Of a stretch of DNA of 64,000 nucleotides, positions 27,184 through 36,731 are shown piece by piece. A model generated the notes under the pieces. That model ran no database searches. It was not told where the DNA came from and saw nothing but the letters and a program-made list of their open reading frames with translations. The translations under genes and the position numbers were made by a program. The DNA lies in NCBI RefSeq assembly GCF_016587435.1, contig NZ_BNJJ01000015.1, positions 1-64,000 of the forward strand, written 5' to 3'. The first letter of the stretch is position 1. Each line of letters opens with the position of its first letter. The stretch is from Dictyobacter formicarum (GTDB taxonomy: Bacteria > Chloroflexota > Ktedonobacteria > Ktedonobacterales > Ktedonobacteraceae).

Positions 27184-27918
27184 ATGGCACGCAAACATTA
27201 TAAGCGTAAAATTGGACTACAGCGTATAAATAAAGAAATACAGCAACAGGATCTTCCGACGACAAAGAAGTCAGAAGGTGCGACACGCAATTCTGCCAGA
27301 AACCGTCGCAGGAGAGCTTCAAATAGAGATGTCTCGTCGCTTCTGCTCACGCTGGGCAGCCTGTTCGTGGTCGGTCTACTGCTCATCTTCGGCTTTCAGT
27401 TCTTTTCGCACATGAGCGACGCTTCCTCAACCGGCAGCAACACATCAAATAATGCGAACAGTGGCAAGGCGAAGGACATGCCGACAATGAATGCCAACAC
27501 CAAACCGGACTCTCCCTGGCTCAAACCGGACTTTATAGCAACGGTGAGCAGTACGCTTGCCACTTCGCTCCATCTTTCAGCCGAGCAATTGACGACGAAG
27601 CTGCAGTCAAATATGCAGATCAGCGATATCGCGGCTCAACAGGGCTTCTCCGCCGATCAACTGCATCGCTTTGAGCTTGACGCGATGCAGGCAGGATTGG
27701 ATAAGCTGGTTAGCACGAACCAGATGACGCAGGAAATGGCGGATAGCGCTATGCAGCATTTCCGCGAGCGCGATCCGCAGCAACTCAATAACGATTTTAC
27801 CTATTCGCTGGGAGGAACCATTTCCAAGGATAATCTGCCCGCTACCTCTAAACTGAAATTTCGTCATAGAGAGGGCGAAGCACGAGTCCGAGGCATAAAT
27901 AGAGAGCTGTTCAGCTAG
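27184..27918 (+). CDS. Single-pass membrane protein with helical repeat-like C-terminus
   Basis: 244 residues from the ATG at 27184 (GGAAAGGGAAGGAAA upstream). A very basic cytoplasmic start (about residues 1-48) leads to one membrane helix at about 50-73, a Ser/Asn-rich linker to about 110, then a helical module: LATSLHLSAEQLTTKLQSNM, SDIAAQQGFSADQLHRFELD and LVSTNQMTQEMADSAMQHF. That pattern (LGLSxEQL--L--G-SI-DIA---G-S---L and M-TxExAD) is common in secreted or membrane proteins of Gram-positive-type bacteria and has no assigned function. It follows the permease by 41 bp and probably belongs to the same operon. Confidence 0.7.
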   Translation: MARKHYKRKIGLQRINKEIQQQDLPTTKKSEGATRNSARNRRRRASNRDVSSLLLTLGSLFVVGLLLIFGFQFFSHMSDASSTGSNTSNNANSGKAKDMPTMNANTKPDSPWLKPDFIATVSSTLATSLHLSAEQLTTKLQSNMQISDIAAQQGFSADQLHRFELDAMQAGLDKLVSTNQMTQEMADSAMQHFRERDPQQLNNDFTYSLGGTISKDNLPATSKLKFRHREGEARVRGINRELFS

Positions 27919-28386
27919 TGGTCATCGTACTATCACTAGTTATACGAATAGTGACAGTTGCTAGCGGACCGCTGCCAGGCCCAGATGCATGGGCAAACCT
28001 CTTTTGGGGATCAAAAATGGCGCCATGTGCCGGACAAACCAGCATATGGCTGCCTGCATTGTAATTGACTGCAACTCGGCCCTTGAGTATGAACGGATAC
28101 TGTTGCTAAATTGTTGCTCGATGCTCAACCTGAACATGTATGTTTTGCCTGCTTCAACTTGCAATCACCCGCTGGGATGATGCTTTTTCACCCTTCCTTC
28201 TGCTATACTTTCTCCAGTCGGCTTGTTCATCCGGGGCTCAACTTGCCAGGAAAAGAGAGCATGCTCCAAGAATGTCTTGTCTCAAGAGGCGGTATCGTGG
28301 CTGAGAGAGAACAGAGCAAGTGGAAAGAATAGACCGATAAGGCGAAACACACTACTATCTTTGATGCAGGGAAAGGAGGCGCGTTC
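27919..28386. other. Intergenic stretch upstream of the MalT-like regulator
   Basis: About 470 bp, AT-richer than its surroundings. A TATACT at about 28204-28209 could be a -10 box, but no convincing -35 box was found. No gene recognised. Confidence 0.4.
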
Positions 28387-31152
28387 ATGCCTGAGCCAGA
28401 CTTGCTGGTGACCAAGTTCACTCTCCCACCTGTGCGTTCCGTGTTGCTTCACCGCTCACATCTCCTCTCGGTCCTCGATCAGAGTTGTTCGGTTCCTTTG
28501 ACCCTGCTCTTAGCCTCCGCAGGTTTTGGCAAAACGACGCTCCTCTCGGCCTGGGCTAGCCAGAGCGCCAGCCAGATCGCGTGGCTCTCATTGGATGATC
28601 AGGACAATGACCCGACACGTTTCTGGACCTATGTGATAGGTGCGCTCAGGAAAGCTGGTGCTCCTGTAGGAGAGGCAACACTTGCGATGCTGCATTCCCT
28701 ACAACCGCCTCAGTTGACCAGCGCTCTCACTGCACTCATCAACGACCTGGCCGCGCTTGCTCAGGATACCGTCTTGATTCTGGATGACTATCATCTGCTA
28801 AGAGAGCTAGCGATTCACGAATCGCTTCAGTTCTTCCTTCATCATCTTCCCCCTTGTCTGCACCTGTCCCTTTCGAGTCGAGTCGATCCCCAGCTTCCAC
28901 TGGCTCGTCTGCGTGCGAGAGGGCAGGTGGTCGAGATTCGCGAGCCGGATCTGCGCTTGAGCAGCGAAGAAGTTGCGAAATTTCTGACACAGGTGATGGG
29001 TCTCTCTCTCTCAGCGGAAGATATTCAACGTCTGGAAACGCGTACGGAGGGATGGCTCGCTGGACTCCAGCTGGCAGCTCTCTCCCTGCAGAGGCACAAG
29101 AGTGGAGCAGTCTTTCTTAATGCGTTTTCAGGCAGTCATCACTTTATTCTCGATTACGTGCAAGAGGAGATTCTTGATGCTTTGCCTGAGGCACAGCAAC
29201 GCTTCCTGCTCCAGACGTCGGTGCTTGAGAGCATGAATGCTGATCTCTGCCAGGCGCTGACCGGGGAGCAGGCCAGTCAGCAGATGCTGGAAGCGCTGGA
29301 GCGCGCCCACCTTTTTCTGGTTTCCCTTGACGAGGAGCGGTGCTGGTATCGCTTTCATTCCCTCTTTCGCGAGGTGCTGCTCGCTCGCTTACAGGCCACT
29401 CAACCGGAGCAGGTGTTCCGACTGCACCGGAAGGCGGCGCTCTGGTATCAGCATCAGGAATGGCCGCATGAAGCGATTTCCCATGCCAGCGCCTCACAAG
29501 ACGCGCTTTTCATGGCGGAGTTGCTGGAGAGCTACACTGAGCGATTGTTTCTGCAAGGAGAGTTACAAACACTCCTGGGCTGGATCAAGCTGCTTCCCCA
29601 GGAAGTCTTGCGCGTATATCCTCGCCTCATTACCAGCTACATTTTAGCGTTCAATCTGTTGTTCCCTTTCCCCTATCAACAGAAAGAGGAACGGGAGCAT
29701 GTGTATCAGCTCCTGCAAGAAGTGGAGAGGCTGGTGCAGAGCGAAGATCAAAGTACCCTTCCTCAAACCGAGCGGAACCTCTTGCACCATCGGATCAAGC
29801 TGCTCAAGATATGGGACATGGGGATAAGAGCGCTCTCTGATGGCGATGTGGAACAACTGAACAGCCTCGCCGCGTTGATGCAGCACCTCTCTTTCGAAGA
29901 CGATGCGGTGTGGAGACAGCATTCCTTCGGAAGTCTGGCGATGGCATCTCGTCTCGCGGGAAACTTTCCACCGATGGTGGCGGCCCTGCAGGAAAGCAGA
30001 AAAAATACCTGGAAGGAGCAGCATCGCTCTCAGGAGGTCCATATCCTCTGGGCGCTGGTTGTTGCCCTGATCGCTCTGGGACAGCTCTCACAGGCATACG
30101 CCTCTAGTGAGACTCTTCGCCAGTTGATCAAGCGTCTGGAAGTTCCAATCCCGCTGGCGGCGTATCCCGATCTCTTCCACGCCCAACTCGCTTACGAATG
30201 GAATCAGTTGGAGATGGCGAAAAACGCGGCCTTGGTTGCTATTGAAAAGACAGCTCCCTTGCACTATATGGACATTCTCATAAGTGCCTATGAAGTGCTG
30301 GTTCGTGTCTGCATCGCCCAGGGTGACCTCAATGGAGCCGAACAAGGGATGCGTGAGATGCAGGATGTGAGCAAGAGCACCGGTACTCTCCTTTTTCGCT
30401 CCCTGGTTGAAAGTCTCTGGGTCCGACTCTGGCTTGCTCAGGGCAACCTGAGCCAGGCGATAGACTGGGCTGAGCATATTCCCTACCGCGAACAACTTCT
30501 CCTCTACAGTCATGAGAATGCCTCTCTGGCGCTGGCCCGCGTCTATCTGGCCGAGCGTCGATATTCGCAGGCATTGCAGTTGCTTACAACATTGCACAAC
30601 GCAGCTTCGCACGTTGCGCGTATAGGGAGTATGATCTCCATCTTGGCGCTGCAAGTAGCAGTTTTCCAGGCATCAGGAGCCTTGCAGGAGGCACGAGACG
30701 TTCTTTTTCATCTGCTTCCATTAGCCGAGCCGGAAGGATATATACGCGTCTTTCTTGAAGCCGGAGATCCCATGGGTCAGGCTCTTCAGGCCTGGCTTTC
30801 GGCAGCAACGCTTTCGCGAGAGGGGATTTCTCCTGCCCTTGTTTCCTATGTCCAGATGTTGCTCGCTGCGTTTGCATGCAACCTGCAGCACGAAGCCAGG
30901 GGGAAGGCCAATCCTCTAGCACTCATTTCCCCTCTTTCTCAAATGATCTCTCCACTGGCTGAGCCGCTTACTCCACGAGAGCAGGAGGTTCTGCATCTGC
31001 TCGCCCAGGGAGCCTCCAACCACGACATCGCCAACCAACTGGTGGTCTCGCTCAGAACAGTTAAGAAACATGTGGGCAACCTCCTGTTGAAGCTTGAGGC
31101 TCAGAATCGAACGCATGCCGTGGCACGTGCCCGTGAGTTATCTTTGCTCTAA
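28387..31152 (+). CDS. MalT-type LuxR-family ATP-dependent regulator (LAL)
   Basis: 921 residues. The family start LLVTKFTLPPVRSVLLHRSHLL is followed by Walker A SAGFGKTT (44-51), AWLSLDDQDNDPTRFWTYVI, Walker B TVLILDDYHLL and the sensor SSRVDPQLPLARLRARGQ. The winged helix and a long TPR-like superhelix (about 340-850) follow. The C-terminal LuxR helix-turn-helix is LTPREQEVLHLLAQGASNHDIANQLVVSLRTVKKHVGNLL. Such STAND regulators bind a small inducer, oligomerise with ATP and activate transcription. Target unknown. The ATG follows GGAAAGGAGGCG. A strong hairpin after the stop (31212) likely ends the transcript. Confidence 0.92.
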   Translation: MPEPDLLVTKFTLPPVRSVLLHRSHLLSVLDQSCSVPLTLLLASAGFGKTTLLSAWASQSASQIAWLSLDDQDNDPTRFWTYVIGALRKAGAPVGEATLAMLHSLQPPQLTSALTALINDLAALAQDTVLILDDYHLLRELAIHESLQFFLHHLPPCLHLSLSSRVDPQLPLARLRARGQVVEIREPDLRLSSEEVAKFLTQVMGLSLSAEDIQRLETRTEGWLAGLQLAALSLQRHKSGAVFLNAFSGSHHFILDYVQEEILDALPEAQQRFLLQTSVLESMNADLCQALTGEQASQQMLEALERAHLFLVSLDEERCWYRFHSLFREVLLARLQATQPEQVFRLHRKAALWYQHQEWPHEAISHASASQDALFMAELLESYTERLFLQGELQTLLGWIKLLPQEVLRVYPRLITSYILAFNLLFPFPYQQKEEREHVYQLLQEVERLVQSEDQSTLPQTERNLLHHRIKLLKIWDMGIRALSDGDVEQLNSLAALMQHLSFEDDAVWRQHSFGSLAMASRLAGNFPPMVAALQESRKNTWKEQHRSQEVHILWALVVALIALGQLSQAYASSETLRQLIKRLEVPIPLAAYPDLFHAQLAYEWNQLEMAKNAALVAIEKTAPLHYMDILISAYEVLVRVCIAQGDLNGAEQGMREMQDVSKSTGTLLFRSLVESLWVRLWLAQGNLSQAIDWAEHIPYREQLLLYSHENASLALARVYLAERRYSQALQLLTTLHNAASHVARIGSMISILALQVAVFQASGALQEARDVLFHLLPLAEPEGYIRVFLEAGDPMGQALQAWLSAATLSREGISPALVSYVQMLLAAFACNLQHEARGKANPLALISPLSQMISPLAEPLTPREQEVLHLLAQGASNHDIANQLVVSLRTVKKHVGNLLLKLEAQNRTHAVARARELSLL

Positions 31153-31211
31153 TCCTCCCTCCTTCTCTCGATTGCGACTTTCTGCCCACAAGGAGAGCTT
31201 GAGACTATCAC

Positions 31212-31240
31212 CCAGGTGTCCTTTTGGACACCTGGCTTCT
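31212..31240 (+). terminator. Intrinsic terminator-like hairpin after the MalT-like gene
   Basis: Perfect 10-bp arms ccaggtgtcc / ggacacctgg with a TTTT loop, followed by cttctttcc, 60 bp past the stop at 31152. Confidence 0.65.
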
Positions 31241-31381
31241 TTCCTCACACACTCTGCGAAATGGGACCTCAAAGTGTCCTTTTGGCAACTGTGTTCTACC
31301 GGTCAGAGAGAGTATTCTTCTTCTCAGATGAGCAAGTGCCATCCGAAATTGATTGAAGACAAACAAAAACAAGGAGCGGAA

Positions 31382-32110
31382 ATGAATAATAGAGCATCGA
31401 ATCACCCCATCGACGATGCCACCACACCGGTACCGACTGGCAACGGTCTCGCCAAATCTGTAGCCAGAACCACCCCGAAGACGATCAGGTGGCTCGTACT
31501 TGGCGCCATTGCCGGCCCTGTGCTGTTCACCCTGGCCTGGGCAATTCTCGGCGAGCTCAGCCCAGGATATACCGCCTGGGGCACCCGAATCGAGCCCTAT
31601 TCACCCATTAGTCAGCCTATCAGTGGTCTGGGCCTAGGCCCCACCGCCCCTTTCATGAATGCGGCCTTCGTCCTCAGTGGACTTCTGCTCCTAGTTGGCG
31701 TGGTCAACATCTTCCAAAGCATCAGGGAGATGGGGGCCTTTGCACGGGGGATCTGCACACTCCTGCTCGCGCTCTCGCCACTGGGCATGATAGCGGACGG
31801 CTTCTTCACCTTAGAGTCGATCCTGCCTCATATGGTGGGCTTTCTTCTGGGCTGCATGACCCCGGTGCTGAGTTTCGTGGTCAGTGGGCTTTTCCTTCGC
31901 CGCGTCAAGAGCTTTCGGCGGTTCGGCACCTGGCTGTTGCTGGGCAGCCCGCTCACGCTGGCGCTGACGGTCCTGTACTTCCTGACCTTCTCGCCCACCA
32001 TAGCAGGAATTCAAACCGGCGTGGCAGGTTTAACAGAACGCATTCTGGTAGTCGAGGTCTTTGCCTGGTTTGTGGCGATGGGCGCGCTCGCCTTCCATCG
32101 GCTGTCCTGA
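31382..32110 (+). CDS. DUF998 family membrane protein
   Basis: 242 residues from the ATG at 31382 (AAGGAGCGGAA upstream). About six membrane helices begin at residue 38 (WLVLGAIAGPVLFTLAWAILG). The region YSPISQPISGLGLGPTAPFMNAAFVLSG is the DUF998 signature with a Ser/Pro-rich loop after helix one. The function of the family is unknown, with sporadic links to lipid or respiratory adaptation. It follows the MalT-like gene but is separated by a terminator-like hairpin, so it is probably transcribed on its own. Confidence 0.85.
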   Translation: MNNRASNHPIDDATTPVPTGNGLAKSVARTTPKTIRWLVLGAIAGPVLFTLAWAILGELSPGYTAWGTRIEPYSPISQPISGLGLGPTAPFMNAAFVLSGLLLLVGVVNIFQSIREMGAFARGICTLLLALSPLGMIADGFFTLESILPHMVGFLLGCMTPVLSFVVSGLFLRRVKSFRRFGTWLLLGSPLTLALTVLYFLTFSPTIAGIQTGVAGLTERILVVEVFAWFVAMGALAFHRLS

Positions 32111-32157
32111 TCGGTTTATTCTTGATCTCAACATAAAAACCTAAAGTGAGTAGCCGG

Positions 32158-32318
32158 GGTAGTGTTGCAAAAATTAAAGCTCAGCAAATTAAAGGCATAT
32201 ATGAGGATAGTTCACGAGGAAAAGACGCAGAACATTCACCTTTTATCTGCGGTCATGTTTCTTATGCTGCAATTATTCAATCCATTTTTCTCGGCTCAAA
32301 ATTTTTTGCAACACTACC
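32158..32318. repeat. MITE-like element with IS6-type ends
   Basis: 161 bp bounded by inverted repeats starting GGTAGTGTTGCAAAAA at both ends, with partial symmetry for about 12 bases more. The (G)TGTTGCAAA core is typical of IS6-family termini. The interior is AT-rich and non-coding. No clear target duplication. Confidence 0.65.
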
Positions 32319-32332
32319 GAACCGACTGCCAC

Positions 32333-32984
32333 TCAGTTTCCCCTCATCAGTCCTTGTTGCCAAGCAAAAACTGCTGCCTGGGTTCGATCCTGCATCTGCA
32401 ACTTGCTCAAAATGTTACTGACATGCCTCTTGACGGTTTTTTCACTCAGCACTAAGGTTTCTGCAATGACCGTATTGGAATGCCCGCTGGCGATCAGGCG
32501 CAGAACTTCCAGTTCGCGCTCGGTCAAATCCATCAAGGCAAGAGGCGTTTGCCGTTTTGCTTCACGCACTTCTTGAATGACACGTGTTGCTACGCGAGCA
32601 TGGAGCACCGATTCCCCCTGGCGGCTTTCCTGATGATCTCTGCCAGGTCGCCTGAGCGAATATCCTTCAAAGTATAAGAGATAGCCCCGGCACGTAGTGC
32701 AGGGAAAATATCCTCATCTTCGTAAAACGATGTAAGTACAATCACCTGGGTTCCCGGACTGATCTGCTTCACCGCTCGGGTGGCTTCAATCCCATTCATA
32801 CCAGGCATCACCAGATCCATCAACACCACATCGGGAAGGGATTGTTGCACACAGCGAAGCGCCTCTTCCCCGAATCGGCTTCCCCGATAATCAGTAGATC
32901 CTCCTGTAATTCGACAAACGCTCGGACGCCCTGACGAACCACGCTGTGATCATCCACGATGAGAATAGTAATCGGCTCTCCCAT
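32333..32984 (-). pseudogene. NarL-family response regulator with two frameshifts
   Basis: Read leftward from the ATG at 32984 (AAAAGGAAG upstream): GEPITILIVDDHSVVRQGVRA, then a frameshift near 32875. A second frame continues with VVLMDLVMPGMNGIEATRAV (phosphoacceptor Asp) and VIVLTSFYEDEDIFPALRAGA. A second shift near 32615 returns to HARVATRVIQEVRE and the LuxR-type helix-turn-helix LTERELEVLRLIASGHSNTVIAETLVLSEKTVKRHVSNIL. Restoring one G in each of two G runs (tcGGGGaag and agGGGGGaat as read on this strand) reconstitutes a normal ~217-residue regulator. It is partner to the kinase at 33013. It is either a pseudogene or a sequencing artefact. Confidence 0.85.
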
Positions 32985-33012
32985 AGACTTCTTCCTTTTC
33001 TCGTATTGCTCC

Positions 33013-34575
33013 TCAATGTACCAGTGCTTGACTGTTTCTGCATCGCGCCGTGATGCGTGTGCCCTTTCCCACCTCGCTGTGGATGGTAAGCGTCCCGCCC
33101 AGAGCCTCCATCCGCTCTTTCATGGAGTCAAGGCCGATCCCCCAACGTTCTCTCTTTGTCGGGTCGAAGCCGCATCCGTTATCCACCAGTGAAAGCATCA
33201 CCTGTTTCTGTTCGTCCTCCAGGCGTATCTGAACAGTGCTGGCCTGGCTGTGGCGGGCAACGTTGGCAAGGGCTTCTTGCGCCACACGCCACAACGTCTC
33301 CTCAAGAGTCTGAGAACGCACACCGGTCTCTGCTATCTGTACCTCAGTCCGAATAGCGTTCTGACGACTCCACATTTCCAGATAGTCCTGAAGAGCAACG
33401 CCAAGCCCCTTGTCCCTGAGCAGAGAGGGACGCAGTTCCTGGATCAGCGTCGTGAGGTCCTGCTGGGCCTGGTATGCCAGCATATCTATCTCTTTGAGGT
33501 ACTGGTGAACCTGCTCATGCCTGTGCTCAGGCAACGAGAGCGCTGCTCCAATTTGCATGGACACCGCAAACAGGTGTTGCTTCACGCTATCGTGCAAGTC
33601 TCGTGCGATCCGCGCGCGCTCCTCCAGGCGTGCAGTGTGTTGGGTCAGAGCCTGCCCTTGTGCGATGCTTTCGACCAGGCGCTCGGCCATCCAATTAAAC
33701 TGCGACTCCAACTGCCCAACCTCATCATTACTCGTGAGAGCGACTCGCTGGCTATACTCTCCATCGGCGAAGCGCGTGGTTGCCACCACTAGATGACGCA
33801 GACGCTGTATCAGTTGACGGGTTGTCATCATGCCAAAGAAGAGACCAATCGGGACCGTGATCACGAGCAACCCGAGACCACTGGTGAACCACCCGCCAAG
33901 AAAACGAAGGAGAAAATGCCCAACCGCGATGTCTGGGGGAAACTGGACATAGATGGCCCCGATTGGCCGCCTGTCCCTGCTCCAGACGGTCGTAGCGGCA
34001 GACCGCACGCGCCCTTGTGAAGTCACCTCGACCATCGTCCCTGATCTGCCCGCCAGTGCGTCAGCACTGAGCCTGGACTGCGACGATGGCAAATGGGTAA
34101 GCGGGGTTGCAACTGGGATATGCGCTGGATACGAACTGGCAAGTACACGACCTGTTGGCCCAATCAGCAGCGCAAACTTGACCTGCTGAGGATCAGAGGA
34201 GGCCGTCTCAATAGAAGGGACACGATCCTTCCAGAGATCCGATGCTTGCTCCTGGTCCCCAATCAGAGAAGCAGGTTGACCAGGCAGAAACGTGCTGTGA
34301 GGATTGAGTTGCACACCTCCCCCTTGAATAGATGCTGCCATGGCATAGAACTGAGCCATTCGTCTGGCCTTTGAAAGATTTTCCTGATCATCGAAGGGAC
34401 CATAGACCCGTAGCCAGAAAACGACGAGTCCAGCCAGCAGTTCCAGCAGGAGTACTGCCGAGACGGATATCATGATATATGACAGGGTCATGCGCAGAGA
34501 TAATCCTGACCATTTCCCCGGTGTCCGTTTGCCTTTCTCGTCGTGTTGCTCGACTCGCGGGTCTTTGTTCTTCAT
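33013..34575 (-). CDS. Sensor histidine kinase with HAMP domain (NarL-type)
   Basis: 520 residues. Membrane helix one is at about 31-56, an extracytoplasmic sensor at about 57-227, helix two at about 228-252, and HAMP at about 250-303 (TRFADGEYSQRVALTSNDEVGQLESQFNWMA). The HisKA_3 box RIARDLHDSVKQHL carries His328, followed by HATPase motifs (WRVAQEALANVARHSQA, LVDNGCGFD, WGIGLDSMKERM, GKGTRITARC). Located 28 bp upstream of the frameshifted response regulator, same strand, forming a two-component operon. The signal is unknown; the next upstream gene is a multicopper oxidase (envelope or metal stress is a guess). Confidence 0.9.
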   Translation of the reverse strand: MKNKDPRVEQHDEKGKRTPGKWSGLSLRMTLSYIMISVSAVLLLELLAGLVVFWLRVYGPFDDQENLSKARRMAQFYAMAASIQGGGVQLNPHSTFLPGQPASLIGDQEQASDLWKDRVPSIETASSDPQQVKFALLIGPTGRVLASSYPAHIPVATPLTHLPSSQSRLSADALAGRSGTMVEVTSQGRVRSAATTVWSRDRRPIGAIYVQFPPDIAVGHFLLRFLGGWFTSGLGLLVITVPIGLFFGMMTTRQLIQRLRHLVVATTRFADGEYSQRVALTSNDEVGQLESQFNWMAERLVESIAQGQALTQHTARLEERARIARDLHDSVKQHLFAVSMQIGAALSLPEHRHEQVHQYLKEIDMLAYQAQQDLTTLIQELRPSLLRDKGLGVALQDYLEMWSRQNAIRTEVQIAETGVRSQTLEETLWRVAQEALANVARHSQASTVQIRLEDEQKQVMLSLVDNGCGFDPTKRERWGIGLDSMKERMEALGGTLTIHSEVGKGTRITARCRNSQALVH

Positions 34576-34703
34576 GCGTTCTCCTCTATCTTTGATTGGC
34601 TCACGGTCTTTTCTTCAGCATAGTATACAATCTGTGGATGAGGATTGAGAGATCTGAGAAGCTTCCCTTTGAAAGGGAGCCTGTAAGCAGGTACTTTCCA
34701 TCG

Positions 34704-36251
34704 CTACTCAGGTATATTCCCCGAATCGCTCCCCATAGAGAACGGAGTAGAAATGTTAGGATAGGCAATCATCATACTCATCCCGTGTGCGGCGTGATTG
34801 AGATTATGGCAATGATCCATCCACAGGCCAGGATTATCCGCACGGAAGGCCACCTCATAGGACTCATGAGGTTGAACCAGGATGGTATCGAGGTGGACTG
34901 GACTGCCCGTCAGGGGATGCCCATTGCGCGACAAAACGGTGAAGGTATGCCCATGAATATGGATCGGATGGGGATCGCCGCTCTCATCCACGATGCGAAT
35001 TTTGATGAGCTGACCAGGGCTGACGGTAATCGGCGGGATATGTGGCATGGTCTGACCGTTGATGGTGTAGGTCATAAAAAATTGCCCGTTAAAAAAGCCT
35101 AGCTGCCGTCCCAGCACCATCTGTGTCTGCTGATCAAAGTGAGATTGCGGCGTGATCTCATCAACGCGTGGTTCCCCATAGCGCGAGAAGTCGAACCAGT
35201 TCAACGGCAGTGATGCAGGCAACGCAGGTGAACTCGCACCGTCTGGCCCAATCAACGCCGCTGGAGCTTGCAACACTTCTCCCTGTTCATCCGTGACCAC
35301 CAGACGGACCATCCCGTCTTTTGGCATCTGAAAGCGCACATCGAAGCGCTGCCCTCCACCAATCGGCAGGAGGATCTTCTGCAACGGTTGCGGCTTGTTA
35401 AGATCATGTCCGTCCAGAGCGCTCACGGTAAAGGGGACCCCCACGAGTGTGATCCCTAGGGGATGATTCCTCGTATTGAGCAGGCGCAGGCGCACCCACT
35501 CCCCAGCTTGAGCGGAGACACGAGAGACCTGTTGAGTGGTATTGATCGTGATCCCGCCACCCAGGCTTTCCCAATCATGCAAGATGATCTGGGCATCAAC
35601 ATCATCACGTTCTGTCGGTTGGGCTGGATCGACGATCAACATTCCAAAGAGGCCGCGTGCAACCTGCTCATCACTTTGCTCATGGGAATGGTACCAGTAG
35701 GTACCAGGATCGGTGGCAAGAAAACGATAGGTATAAGATTGGCCCGGCTTGACGGCGTTCTGGGTAATGCCTGCAACTCCGTCGGCGACGTTGGGCACCC
35801 TCACGCCATGCCAGTGGATAGTTACTCCTTCCGGCAAGGTATTCACGAGTTTGACCACCACCAGATCTCCCTGCCGCACCCGCAAGGTTGGTCCCGGTGC
35901 CGTCCCATTATAGGTCCAGGCATCTACTGTTTTCCCCGCGCCAATATTCAGTTTGACCACCCTGGTCGTTAACGTGAACTGTTTGACAGATGGCGCGGTT
36001 TGTGGAGCCTGTAAGCTGGTCACGGGCGTACTCTGTCCACAGGACGTAGAAGTGTCGGTATGATCCATTGGCATCGTCATCGTGCATGCACTGCCCATAT
36101 TCATGCTCCCAGGGAGCCGAGAACTCCAGAGTCCCCATCCAATGAAGCTTCCCGCAACAAGCAGAAGACCAAGTAGCGTCAGCAGAGATACTCTGACCCA
36201 CCTTTTGATCCTGGGGACTTTTATCCTTCTCTTTTCATTTGATTTTGTCAT
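34704..36251 (-). CDS. Multicopper oxidase (laccase-like), membrane-anchored
   Basis: 515 residues from the ATG at 36251 (AAGAGGAAAAT upstream; an ATG at 36266 is less well spaced). A basic start and one membrane helix at about 18-40 anchor or export it, followed by a Met/His-rich MNMGSACTMTMPMDHTD that may bind copper. Cupredoxin domains carry the copper ligands: VTIHWHGVRVPN, GTYWYHSHEQS, HPIHIHGHTFTVLS and MDHCHNLNHAAHGMSM (His-Cys-His and the axial Met of type 1 copper). It probably oxidises cuprous ions or phenols outside the membrane. Confidence 0.9.
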   Translation of the reverse strand: MTKSNEKRRIKVPRIKRWVRVSLLTLLGLLLVAGSFIGWGLWSSRLPGSMNMGSACTMTMPMDHTDTSTSCGQSTPVTSLQAPQTAPSVKQFTLTTRVVKLNIGAGKTVDAWTYNGTAPGPTLRVRQGDLVVVKLVNTLPEGVTIHWHGVRVPNVADGVAGITQNAVKPGQSYTYRFLATDPGTYWYHSHEQSDEQVARGLFGMLIVDPAQPTERDDVDAQIILHDWESLGGGITINTTQQVSRVSAQAGEWVRLRLLNTRNHPLGITLVGVPFTVSALDGHDLNKPQPLQKILLPIGGGQRFDVRFQMPKDGMVRLVVTDEQGEVLQAPAALIGPDGASSPALPASLPLNWFDFSRYGEPRVDEITPQSHFDQQTQMVLGRQLGFFNGQFFMTYTINGQTMPHIPPITVSPGQLIKIRIVDESGDPHPIHIHGHTFTVLSRNGHPLTGSPVHLDTILVQPHESYEVAFRADNPGLWMDHCHNLNHAAHGMSMMIAYPNISTPFSMGSDSGNIPE

Positions 36252-36731
36252 ATTTTCCTCTTGCATCGAATGTGTATTCCTTTTTGTCTCTTTCAGAGAG
36301 AAGAAGTACTGTCCATGCAAGCATACCTGGGCAGAAACAGGTTGAGATCCATCCAGAGATGTAGCTCTTTGAGACCGGAGTTGCATTTGTGAATGTGAAA
36401 AATAAATGATCACTTTTTTTTTCTGGGAGATCTGGGAAGAATTGCGGAGGTGGAGGTGTAGAGCGGGGGGAAGAGAAAAGGGAGGGAAAGCGCATGGGGA
36501 GGGGATGGAGCCTGGGTGATGCTGGAGAAGGAGCGCTCAAAAAGCGAGAAAAGAACCATCTCGAACGGCAGTAATCCGCGAGGACCAGATTAGGACGCCC
36601 CCGGACCGATTTCGGCCCGTGAAGCAAAACGATTTACACATTTCCGTTTTTCCTTTCCTCTGTGAGAATGCTGCTTTAGTACCTTTTAGAAAGCATTTGT
36701 TCAAAAAAAGAATTCATTTGGAGGAAAAACG
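36252..36731. other. Purine-rich intergenic stretch
   Basis: About 480 bp between divergent genes. Roughly 36425-36560 is strikingly purine-rich on the plus strand, with runs of G and A and few C or T. No gene or family was recognised. The right end holds the promoter and GGAGGAAAAA of the SnoaL-like gene. Confidence 0.5.
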
